This document shows, piece by piece, positions 1 to 6,855 of a DNA stretch of 8,824 nucleotides. The stretch lies in the NCBI GenBank assembly GCA_035626995.1, contig DASPMP010000212.1, positions 1 to 8,824 of the forward strand, written 5' to 3'. Within the stretch, counting starts at the first letter, position 1. Every line of letters begins with the position of its first letter. Below the pieces are notes generated by a model, which did no database searches, was not told the DNA's origin, and worked only from the letters and a program-made list of their open reading frames with translations. The stretch comes from DASPMP01 sp035626995. Lineage in GTDB: Bacteria > Gemmatimonadota > Gemmatimonadetes > Gemmatimonadales > Gemmatimonadaceae. The position numbers and the translations under genes are program-made.

Positions 1-100
1 GTCGGTGGCGGACCCAGCCGTCGCGAGTGACAAGCTGCCAAGCCGAAAAGCAGTCAAGCATTGGCCGCGCGTGGCGTTTCTCGTGCAGTAGCCCCTGTGC
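1..100. other. Left-edge sequence before the FAD oxidoreductase; possible tail of an upstream gene
   Basis: No gene can be called here with confidence. One + frame is open from the window edge to a TAG at 89-91 and would encode about 29 residues ending PRVAFLVQ. This could be the tail of an upstream gene in the same direction, ending 9 bp before the ATG at 101. A second + frame ends in a TGA that overlaps that ATG as ATGA, but its translation looks less protein-like. No clear promoter or Shine-Dalgarno sequence is visible. Confidence 0.25.
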
Positions 101-1756
101 ATGACGACTCCAAGCGACGGCAAGCAGGCGAATCCGCATCCAGGCGGCGCTACGACTTCTATCTGGCAAGGCACGATCGAACTGCCTCGCTATCCACAAC
201 TTCAGAAAAGCGGCAGCTGTGACGTCTGCGTCATCGGCGCCGGCATAGCAGGCTTATCCGTCGCGTATCACCTCGCGCGTGAGGGCAAGAAAGTCATCGT
301 CCTCGATGACGGCCCCATCGGTGGCGGCGAGACGGGGCGAACTACGGCGCATCTCACCGACGCGATGGACGACCGGATCCACTGGCTCGAGCACATCCAC
401 GGCGCGGAGGGGGCTCGGCTCGCGGTGGCGAGCCATGGTGCGGCGATCAACCGGATTCAGCAGATCATCCAGCTCGAGGGGATCGACTGCGATTTCGAGC
501 GGCTCGATGGCTACCTCATGCAGCGCGAACCAGGGAAGGAGGTCGAGGAGCTGCAGAAGGAGGCCGCGGCCGCCGCGCGCGCGGGGCTCACGGATGTCTC
601 GCTCGTGGACCGCGCGCCGATCGCGAACTTCGAGAGCGGCACCGCGCTGCGCTTTCCCAGCCAGGGACAGTTTCACATCCTCAAGTACCTGGCGGGACTC
701 GCGCATGCCATCGTCGACAAGTACCACGGTCAGATCTTTTGCGACACGCACGTCGAAGGCGTGGAGGGTGGCGACCCGTGCAACGTGAAGATCGAGGGGG
801 GTGTGCAGCTCAGCGCGAACTGCGTTGCGGTCTGCACCAATTCGTCGATCAGTGATTACGTGCAGACGCACATCAAGAGCGAGCCCAGTCGCACCTACGC
901 CATCGCGGCGCTGGTTCCCCGCGGGTCGGTGGATCGAGCGCTCTACTGGGACCTCGGCGACGTGTATCACTACGTGCGTTTGCAGAACCTGGATGAGCCG
1001 CATCCCGGCGTGTTGAAGGGCGACACCCTATGGGATGCACTGATCGTTGGCGGAGAGGACCACAAGGTCGGTCATGACACCCGTCCGGACGAGCGCTGGG
1101 GAGCGCTCGAGCGCTGGATGCGGGAACGCTGGCCGCAGGCGCGCGAGGTGGTGTATCGCTGGAGCGGTCAGATCATCGAGCCGAGCGACGGACTCGCTTA
1201 TATCGGGCGGAATCCAGACGGTGCTGAGAATGTCTTCATGGCCATGGGCGACTCCGGACAGGGGATGACCCACGGGACGATCGCCGGGATGGTCATCTCG
1301 GACCTGATCGTTGGTCGCGAAAATCAATGGGCCAGCCTGTACGATCCAAAGCGGGTGTCACTGCGCGCGACGCCGATAGCCGAGATGGCGATGCACAATG
1401 TGGATGTGGCGGTGCAGTACGCGAAGGGATTCCTGGCGCCGGACCTTGGGTCAGTGGACGACCTGAAGCCGGGCGAGGGGAAGGTGATCCGTCGCGGGAT
1501 GAAGAAGATCGCGGCGTATCGCGGCGAGGATGGCCGCGTGATCGAGAAGAGCGCGGTGTGCACGCACCTGAAGTGCATTGTCGAGTGGAACGGCGCGGAG
1601 AAGAGCTGGGACTGTCCGTGTCACGGGTCGCGGTTCGCGCCGACCGGCGAGGTGCTGAACGGTCCGGCGATCATGGCGCTGGAGGATGTCGAGCCGGAGA
1701 AGGGTGGCGGCGTGCGGAGCGAGGCGCCGCAGCGGAAGAGGAAGGCGAAGGCGTAG
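101..1756 (+). CDS. FAD-dependent oxidoreductase with C-terminal Rieske [2Fe-2S] domain
   Basis: The 551-residue protein has two parts. Residues about 40-410 form a DAO/DadA-type FAD oxidoreductase. The dinucleotide-binding motif GAGIAG is at 46-51, the beta-2 acidic end VLDD at about 67-70, and a C-terminal FAD-contact stretch around MGDSGQGMTHG near residue 382. Residues about 455-525 form a Rieske domain: CxH at 487-489 and CxxH at 505-508 would bind the cluster, and the extra cysteines 492 and 507 match the disulfide pair of high-potential Rieske proteins. This is the architecture of the YhfW-like family, whose substrate is unknown. No signal peptide or membrane helix is seen, so it is probably cytoplasmic. 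An in-frame TAG at 89-91 leaves ATG 101 as the natural start, and the pre-Rossmann stretch SIWQGTIELP fits the family. No strong Shine-Dalgarno is visible. The last ~20 residues are a basic tail. It stands alone in the window, convergent with the minus-strand operon. Confidence 0.93.
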   Translation: MTTPSDGKQANPHPGGATTSIWQGTIELPRYPQLQKSGSCDVCVIGAGIAGLSVAYHLAREGKKVIVLDDGPIGGGETGRTTAHLTDAMDDRIHWLEHIHGAEGARLAVASHGAAINRIQQIIQLEGIDCDFERLDGYLMQREPGKEVEELQKEAAAAARAGLTDVSLVDRAPIANFESGTALRFPSQGQFHILKYLAGLAHAIVDKYHGQIFCDTHVEGVEGGDPCNVKIEGGVQLSANCVAVCTNSSISDYVQTHIKSEPSRTYAIAALVPRGSVDRALYWDLGDVYHYVRLQNLDEPHPGVLKGDTLWDALIVGGEDHKVGHDTRPDERWGALERWMRERWPQAREVVYRWSGQIIEPSDGLAYIGRNPDGAENVFMAMGDSGQGMTHGTIAGMVISDLIVGRENQWASLYDPKRVSLRATPIAEMAMHNVDVAVQYAKGFLAPDLGSVDDLKPGEGKVIRRGMKKIAAYRGEDGRVIEKSAVCTHLKCIVEWNGAEKSWDCPCHGSRFAPTGEVLNGPAIMALEDVEPEKGGGVRSEAPQRKRKAKA

Positions 1757-1797
1757 CTCGGTGTTGCGAATCTGAGGTTTAACTCGGTCACCCGATA

Positions 1798-2259
1798 GCC
1801 GCAGAGCGCCACACTGAAGCCGCACGCGGTCAGTCGAGAGCCGCAGCCGGGCACGCGAGTGCCGCAGCCTGCCACGCGAAAGCCGCCGACTTCCGCGGGA
1901 GTGCCGCACGTCGCCACACGAAAGCCGCAGACTTCCGCGGAAGTGCCGCAGGCCTCCACGGGAATGCCGCACGTCGCCACGCGAAAGCCGCAGACTTCCG
2001 CGGGAGTGCCGTAGGCCTCCACGGGAATGCCGCAGACTCGCACGCGAGAGCCGCAAACTTCCAGGCGAGAGCCGCAGACCTCTACGCGAATGCCGCGAAC
2101 AGGTGCGCGAGTGCCGCGGACATCTACGCGATAGCCGCAGGTTTCCACGGGAGTGCCGCAGGCTTCCACGGGAATGCCGCAGACTTCCACGCGAGCGCCG
2201 CAGGCTTCCACGCGAGAGCTGCAGACCGCCACGCGAGTGCCGCAGACTTCTACGCGAAT
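1798..2259. repeat. 22-unit 21-bp tandem repeat array
   Basis: Twenty-two consecutive 21-bp units lie in perfect phase with no insertion or deletion. The consensus begins GCCGCAGAC and ends TTCCACGCGAGA. The best kept columns are 1-6 (GCCGCA; first, second and fourth bases invariant) and 14-19 (ACG, then C or G, then GA). These two blocks join across unit borders into one core. Columns 8, 10, 11, 17, 20 and 21 vary most. The edges decay: 1789-1797 and 2260-2268 each resemble part of a unit with two mismatches in nine. Twenty-one bp is two helical turns, so any protein reading the core would meet it on the same DNA face each time. The role is unknown. Possibilities are a minisatellite grown by slippage, a phased protein-binding array, a shared 3' end for the convergent transcripts, or the remnant of a heptapeptide-repeat gene. 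Confidence 0.95.
1903..2028. repeat. 63-bp higher-order tandem duplication inside the array
   Basis: Units 6-8 (1903-1965) and units 9-11 (1966-2028) match as a block with one mismatch in each unit pair, 3 of 63 bases in total. Neighbouring 21-bp units are far less alike. The array has therefore grown at least once by copying three units together, and fairly recently compared with the age of the rest. Unit 5 also matches units 7 and 10 closely, so the older three-unit pattern may extend to the left. Confidence 0.85.
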
Positions 2260-2268
2260 CCAGCAGAG

Positions 2269-4347
2269 CTAGTGCTTGATGACCTCGATGTCGCCGGGCG
2301 TGTTGACCTTCTTCCGCACCAGCCCTCCGGAGCGCCGTCCAAGCACTGAACGCACCTCGGTGGTCGGAACAGGCGGGCAGCAGAGATAACCCTGCCACAT
2401 CTCGCATCCCTGAAGTCGCAGGAAATCCAGCTGTGCAGGGTTCTCGACGCCTTCCGCGATCACCGTCAGCCCCATCGACTTTGCCAGCGCGATCACCGCG
2501 GCGGCAATCGCGGCATCGTTCGGGTCCAGCATGAGGTCGCGCACGAACGACGTGTCGATCTTGAGCGCGTCCACGGGGAACACCCGCAGCACGGACACCG
2601 ACGAGAAGCCGGTGCCGAAGTCGTCGATCGAGATGCGGATGCCCATGCTGCGAATGGCCCGCAGCCGCTCGACCACCACCGGCTCGGATTGCGTCGCGCT
2701 CATCTCAGTGATCTCGAATTCGAGCGCGGAACCAGGCAGGGCGCACTCGGCGAGCACGACCCGCACACGGTCCACGAAATCCAGCTGCTTGAGCTGACGC
2801 GCGGAGATGTTGATTGCCAGGCGCAGGTCGGGGTGCCCCATCTTGCGCCATTCGGATAGCTGCTCGCAAGCAACTTTCATCGCCCATTCGCCGATGGGCA
2901 CGATGAGGCCACTGGTCTCGGCGAGCTTGATGAACTGCTCCGGACGCACGAGGCCGAGCACGGGGTGACGCCAGCGGAGCATCATCTCCATCGTGCAGAT
3001 CTTGTTGTCGGTCGTCTGCACGATAGGCTGATAGTGGAGCTCGAACTCGCGCGTCTCCACGGCGCGACGCAGGGCGCTTTCGAGGGCGAGCTGTTCCACC
3101 GCGTGCGCGTTCATCTCCGGCGTGTACAGCTGGAACATGTCGCTCCCCTGCGACTTCGCGCGGTACATCGCGGTATCCGCGTTCTTGAGGAGCGTCTCGG
3201 CGTCCTCGCCGTCGTCAGGGTAGATGGCGATGCCCATGGAGGCGGACACGAAGATCTCGCGCCCATCGATGTGCATCGCGACGCGGATGGAGTCGCGGAT
3301 CTTCTGCGCGATGTGCACCGCGTCTGCGACGCCGTGGATTTCCGGAGTGAGGATCACGAACTCGTCGCCACCCATGCGCGCGACTGCGTCCCCCTCTCGC
3401 ATCAGGTCCTTCACACTCGAGGAGACGCCCTGGAGCACCTTGTCCCCGGCGGCGTGGCCGAGGGAGTCGTTAATGACCTTGAAGCGATCAAGGTCGAGGA
3501 AGAAGACCGCGAGCTTCTCGCGATCGCGTCGCGCCTGGACGATGGCGAGGGTGAGGTGGTCGAGGAACAGCTTGCGGTTCTGCAACCCCGTGAGCGGATC
3601 GTGGAAGGCGAGCTGCGCGATCTCGTTCGCCGTGGTGGCCGCGCGGCCATGCTGTTCTTCCAGCAGCCAGATGACGACACCCAGGCCGACGGTGAAGACG
3701 AGGATGAAGTCGAGGAAGCCGATGTAGAGCGTGTACGACGGCTCACGTCCGCGACTGGCGGTGAAGACGATCGCCCAGACCATCTGCAGCTGCGTGGCGC
3801 CGTACAGCGCGAGCGCGCCACCGACGAGCGCGCGGCCGAGGCTGCGACGGGGCTCCTGGTGGCGAGTCATCCAGACGGCGATCGCCGCTGCGAGGAAGGC
3901 GATTCCAATGACGGCCGAGCGACCCCCGACGCGCGCGAAGAAGCGCGGGCCAAGGGGCTCCGGGTGATTGGCGTAGAGCAGGGTAGTGCCGATCCCGACT
4001 ATTCCGGCCGCGACGAAGAGCCAGTATCGTCGCGGCTGGAGGCGAACTGCGCGCTGAGGTGAGGCGATCTCGAGGGCGCCGAGGAGGAGCCACGCCACGG
4101 ACATGTATGCGGCGACGGCGGTGGCCGCAGAGATGGTGAAGCGTGTGAACGAGGTGGGGGGGCCCGAAGTGGCGATCGCCGACCCGAGGGCGGCGCCGAC
4201 CAGCATGATGCACATGGCCGACCAGGACCGGGCCCAGTGGAGCAGGAAGGGCTTCCGGTAGGTGCGGGAGAAGATCCCGAACAGGACCGCGGTGAAGAGC
4301 GCGCCAGCGGCCTGAACAGCGTAGGAGCTAAGGAGGGTCGGGCTCAT
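2269..4347 (-). CDS. Seven-helix membrane GGDEF-EAL protein (c-di-GMP cyclase/phosphodiesterase)
   Basis: This 692-residue protein makes and/or breaks cyclic di-GMP. Residues 1-230 hold about seven hydrophobic helices (near 8-26, 40-60, 72-95, 109-127, 143-160, 173-196, 207-229), an unassigned membrane sensor. The GGDEF domain spans about 243-408. It begins at DPLTGLQNR, carries an intact GGDEF at 326-330, and has an RxxD inhibitory site at 317-320 exactly five residues upstream. The EAL domain spans about 416-665. Its signature is EMMLRW (454-459) instead of EALLRW. Glu454, Asn513, Glu545, the DDFGTG loop (575-580), Lys596, Glu632 and Gln652 are in place, so phosphodiesterase activity is plausible and both domains look competent. 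The ATG follows the methyltransferase stop by 36 bp on the same strand, so it is probably the last gene of that operon. It has only a weak ribosome site. The stop lies beside the repeat array. Confidence 0.95.
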   Translation of the reverse strand: MSPTLLSSYAVQAAGALFTAVLFGIFSRTYRKPFLLHWARSWSAMCIMLVGAALGSAIATSGPPTSFTRFTISAATAVAAYMSVAWLLLGALEIASPQRAVRLQPRRYWLFVAAGIVGIGTTLLYANHPEPLGPRFFARVGGRSAVIGIAFLAAAIAVWMTRHQEPRRSLGRALVGGALALYGATQLQMVWAIVFTASRGREPSYTLYIGFLDFILVFTVGLGVVIWLLEEQHGRAATTANEIAQLAFHDPLTGLQNRKLFLDHLTLAIVQARRDREKLAVFFLDLDRFKVINDSLGHAAGDKVLQGVSSSVKDLMREGDAVARMGGDEFVILTPEIHGVADAVHIAQKIRDSIRVAMHIDGREIFVSASMGIAIYPDDGEDAETLLKNADTAMYRAKSQGSDMFQLYTPEMNAHAVEQLALESALRRAVETREFELHYQPIVQTTDNKICTMEMMLRWRHPVLGLVRPEQFIKLAETSGLIVPIGEWAMKVACEQLSEWRKMGHPDLRLAINISARQLKQLDFVDRVRVVLAECALPGSALEFEITEMSATQSEPVVVERLRAIRSMGIRISIDDFGTGFSSVSVLRVFPVDALKIDTSFVRDLMLDPNDAAIAAAVIALAKSMGLTVIAEGVENPAQLDFLRLQGCEMWQGYLCCPPVPTTEVRSVLGRRSGGLVRKKVNTPGDIEVIKH

Positions 4348-4383
4348 GGCCGTTCGGTAGACGACCAGATGAACCCCGGAGTA

Positions 4384-5136
4384 TCAGCGCTTTTGAAAGA
4401 TGAACATGGCGCCGATGTGTCCTCCATGATCCGTGGGGATCACATGAATCGTTTCGGCCCCATGCTCCCGGAACGTGGCGAACAGGGTCGGCACGTGGTA
4501 GTGATGCATCGGCATCATCGGCTCAAAGGCCGGACGACGCTGCGCGATGTTCGCCAGCACATTGAGCGGTGGCAGCGCGATACGCGCCCGATGGATGATC
4601 TTGCGAAGCAGGCTGGCGCGCCGGTCAAATGTGTAGTGCAGCGCTGCCACGCCTCCGCGGTTCAGGCGACGCAGGAGGGTGGCGGTGATGCGCATCCCAA
4701 CCCGCGGCGCAATGTGTTGCAGCACGATGTAGGAATGGACGAAATCAAACGGATATGTGGCATCAGCAGCGTCGAGAAAGTCGCCTGCGTGCACGAAGGT
4801 GACGTTCGCGACGCCCATGCTCGCCGCATTCTTTCGGGACTCGCGCAGCATCGGATCGCTGATGTCGACGCCGATGGTTTGCCGGCTGGCGCGAGCGATG
4901 GGGATGGTGAGCCGCCCCAGCCCGGAGCCGTAATCCAGCGACAGCTGCGGATGGAAATCGCCCGCGATGTGCGTCCGCACGAGGCCGAGCGTAACCTCCA
5001 CTTCGGATTCGCCGGTCGCGTAAAACGCGCGGATGTCGTCAGGGCCGATTCTGTCTGCCCTGTAACGCGTATCGGCGAGCACAGCCCAGTATGGGTGCTC
5101 CGACGCGAGCGTCGTCCAGCGTTTGCGGTCAGACAC
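4384..5136 (-). CDS. Class I SAM-dependent methyltransferase (third of three)
   Basis: This 250-residue class I methyltransferase of unknown substrate has motif I LDYGSGLGRL at about 67-76, the acidic end of beta-2 in GVDIS near residue 91, and a beta-4 region HSYIVLQHI around 134-142. No N-terminal zinc motif or membrane segment is present, so it should be cytosolic. The start is a choice. GTG 5136 overlaps the upstream stop codon by 8 bp as GTGTCTGA and gives an N-terminus (SDRKRW, then PYWAVL) that looks like a natural start for this type. TTG 5172 would add 12 residues and a 44-bp overlap. I prefer GTG with translational coupling. It lies between another methyltransferase and the GGDEF-EAL gene. 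Sugar or glycan methylation is inferred from the locus, not from the sequence. Confidence 0.88.
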   Translation of the reverse strand: MSDRKRWTTLASEHPYWAVLADTRYRADRIGPDDIRAFYATGESEVEVTLGLVRTHIAGDFHPQLSLDYGSGLGRLTIPIARASRQTIGVDISDPMLRESRKNAASMGVANVTFVHAGDFLDAADATYPFDFVHSYIVLQHIAPRVGMRITATLLRRLNRGGVAALHYTFDRRASLLRKIIHRARIALPPLNVLANIAQRRPAFEPMMPMHHYHVPTLFATFREHGAETIHVIPTDHGGHIGAMFIFQKR

Positions 5137-5911
5137 GGGCCTTCGTGGCCATGAGCTCGAGAACTCCGGCAACCCGGTTGAGGAGGGGCACGCGACTCAG
5201 GGCCGTATCCAGGCCAATCAGTCCACGGCTCGTCTGCCCGTAAAGAGAGCGGAGAGCCCTGGGCATCCACGCGACGTTCTTCGGCAGCATGTTGTTCCGA
5301 CGAACGCGGCGCACGTGAAAGCCGGTGGTCTGGAGGATCTCCGCAATCTCCCTCTCCGAATAGCGGCGGGGGTGCCAATACCCGACCCGGAGCCGGCGCG
5401 CGACGGCTTCCTGCCAGGCGAGACGCTGGGGAAGCTGGTAGATGATCAGGGAGCCGCCGGGACGCAGGATGCGATTGATCTCCCGCAGCGAAAGGAGCTC
5501 GTTGCCCCGCGCGCTGAACTCATCCACGTGCTCGAGAACGCCGCAGCTCAGCACCGCATCGAATGATTCCGCGGCGAAGGGCAGCGCGGTGGGGTGCTGG
5601 CCGCGGATCATCCAGAGGTCGCGCGACATGGGCACGTCCGGGAGGGGCGTCTCCTGGCTCATCACATCATACGCGGTGACGTCGAAGCCGCGGCGCCGAA
5701 GCAGGTAGGTCATCTGGCCGAAGCCGCATCCCCAGTCGAGCAGCGTTCCACGCGGCACCGACGCCTCGATCTCGTTGGCGATGCGGATGTAGTTCCACTG
5801 GCCCACAGGCTGATCGAAGTGCTGGTAATGCGTTATGCCCAACGCCAGGGCAGCGCGCGCGTTGGACGCGAGGTAGGCCACGTCTTCGGCATCCCGCGCT
5901 CGCGTGGTCAT
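5129..5911 (-). CDS. Class I SAM-dependent methyltransferase (second of three)
   Basis: This 260-residue protein has a UbiG/Methyltransf_11-like fold. Motif I is LDWGCGFGQ at 58-66, the beta-2 acidic residue is in TAYDV at about 79-83, motif II/beta-4 reads CGVLEHVDEF at about 123-132, and RPGG at 150-153 is the usual beta-5 turn. The C-terminal third (NNMLPKNV onward) is specific and probably binds the acceptor, which I cannot identify. Its ATG overlaps the preceding stop as ATGA (5908-5911), and its own stop lies inside the start of the next methyltransferase. Coupled translation within one operon is therefore very likely. The motif regions differ clearly from both neighbouring methyltransferases, so this is not a recent tandem duplicate. 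A role in O-methylating a sugar or glycan is inferred from the adjacent epimerase and glycosylphosphotransferase. Confidence 0.92.
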   Translation of the reverse strand: MTTRARDAEDVAYLASNARAALALGITHYQHFDQPVGQWNYIRIANEIEASVPRGTLLDWGCGFGQMTYLLRRRGFDVTAYDVMSQETPLPDVPMSRDLWMIRGQHPTALPFAAESFDAVLSCGVLEHVDEFSARGNELLSLREINRILRPGGSLIIYQLPQRLAWQEAVARRLRVGYWHPRRYSEREIAEILQTTGFHVRRVRRNNMLPKNVAWMPRALRSLYGQTSRGLIGLDTALSRVPLLNRVAGVLELMATKARV

Positions 5912-6855
5912 GCCGTCGCGCGTCTCAGGTAGTACGCAGCCTGGTCGCCTCGCCCTGCGCGATTCAATCGCAGCGCCTCACGCCGGAATGCGCGCACCTG
6001 CCCGCGCGACCAGCTGTGATGCAGGCGATCCAGGGGGATGTCGCGTTCGTACAGTTCGCTGCCGGTGAACTGGAATTCGGTTGAGTCGTCTTCCGCTGCG
6101 ACGATGCGCAGTCCAGCCTCACCGGCGAGCAGGCCCAGGCTGCGCTCGGAGTGGATGATGACGTGACGCGGCGCGTCGAGCTGCACCCAGTGCTCGGCAT
6201 ACTTCGTCCACGCCGCATTCGGCAGCTTCGGGATACGAATGAGACACCAGCCGCCTGGCGCGAGGACGCGGGCGATCTCGCGCATGGTCGCGCGCTGATC
6301 GGGAATGTGCTCCAGGACATGGTGCAGCATCACCACGTCGTAGCTGCCCTGTACCTCGGGAAGGCCGATAGGTGTCACGAGGCCCTGCAGCTGTCGCAGC
6401 ACCTCCGTCGGCAGGAAGGGGTCAATGCCCTGTGCCCCGGAAAAACCGGCAGCTCGCAGGTCCCGAACGAGCTCGCCGGTACCGCAGCCGACGTCGAGAA
6501 TGCTGGCAGAGGGACGCACCTGCATCCGCTGGAACCAGCGGTGCGCGCCGAACACGGGGTATGGCGCCAGCCGGTTCAACAGCATCCCCGATGGCAGCCC
6601 GCGGAACACGCCGCGATCGCGGAGGGCGCGGAGGAGTCCGCGCAGGCCGGCTGGGCGGGGCTGAATCTGGTACGCGTGGTAGGTCGCCGGATAGTGAGGC
6701 TGAAGATCCGGAATCTCGAGCAGCTGGCAGCACGCGCAGCTGAGGCATTCCCAATACGGAAACGGCTGGCGGGTTCCGAACATCATCTCGCGCACTGCGT
6801 GTGACCGGCCTCCGTTGGCACCGCACACCACGCAGCGGTGAGCTGCGGCGGTCAC
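5908..6855 (-). CDS. SAM-dependent methyltransferase with N-terminal zinc-ribbon-like cysteines (first of three)
   Basis: From GTG 6855 this is a 315-residue protein. Residues 8-11 (CVVC) and 37-40 (CLSC), with two further cysteines at 42-43, form a probable zinc-binding N-terminal domain. Next comes the PFPYWEC and HYPATYHAY region typical of methyltransferases found in polysaccharide loci, then a class I domain with motif I ILDVGCGTG at about 119-127, an acidic beta-2 residue in GIDPF near 145, and HHVLEHIPD around 178-186. The substrate is unknown; sugar or nucleotide-sugar methylation fits the setting. Start choice: GTG 6855 overlaps the epimerase stop by 4 bp (GTGA) and places the first cysteine near the N-terminus, as is usual. 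ATG 6918 has a GGAA-like site and would add 21 residues but needs a 67-bp overlap with the epimerase. I prefer 6855. Confidence 0.88.
   Translation of the reverse strand: MTAAAHRCVVCGANGGRSHAVREMMFGTRQPFPYWECLSCACCQLLEIPDLQPHYPATYHAYQIQPRPAGLRGLLRALRDRGVFRGLPSGMLLNRLAPYPVFGAHRWFQRMQVRPSASILDVGCGTGELVRDLRAAGFSGAQGIDPFLPTEVLRQLQGLVTPIGLPEVQGSYDVVMLHHVLEHIPDQRATMREIARVLAPGGWCLIRIPKLPNAAWTKYAEHWVQLDAPRHVIIHSERSLGLLAGEAGLRIVAAEDDSTEFQFTGSELYERDIPLDRLHHSWSRGQVRAFRREALRLNRAGRGDQAAYYLRRATA

Larger units (their letters stand above)
1757..2268. other. Gene-free convergent intergenic region filled by a repeat array
   Basis: This 512-bp stretch separates the 3' ends of the FAD-Rieske gene (+) and the GGDEF-EAL gene (-). 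About 40 bp of unique sequence (1757-1797) leads into the tandem array, and nine bases (2260-2268) separate its last full unit from the EAL stop codon. I see no stem-loop with a T-run for either gene, so transcription of both may end inside the array or by a factor-dependent route. No credible CDS is present: frames are open across it mainly because the unit length is a multiple of three. Confidence 0.8.

Noticed and set aside
254..1003. Minus-strand open frame of 249 codons
   Set aside because: It is antisense to the FAD domain, where the + frame has clear family motifs.
1621..2232. Second minus-strand frame of 203 codons across the array (VEVCGSR-like heptads)
   Set aside because: Variation in this frame is not synonymous, and it continues as antisense into the FAD-Rieske gene. 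It is an expected by-product of the 21-bp unit.
1798..2259. CRISPR array
   Set aside because: Units are contiguous 21-bp tandem copies with no unique spacers, and there are no cas genes.
1798..2259. Diversity-generating retroelement variable region
   Set aside because: No reverse transcriptase, template repeat or adenine-targeted variation is present.
1451..2407. Long minus-strand open frame of 318 codons across the array (LRHSRGS heptads)
   Set aside because: Its only ATG lies inside the EAL gene in another frame, and its 3' third is antisense to the FAD-Rieske gene. Unit length divisible by three keeps frames open without coding. The synonymous pattern is reported as a finding, not as a gene.
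2965..4062. Plus-strand open frame of 365 codons opposite the GGDEF-EAL gene
   Set aside because: It is wholly antisense to a gene with clear GGDEF and EAL motifs. Its charged, low-complexity translation is typical of a GC-rich shadow frame.
4237..5154. Plus-strand open frame of 305 codons
   Set aside because: It is antisense to the third methyltransferase and the start of the GGDEF-EAL gene, with no recognisable motif.
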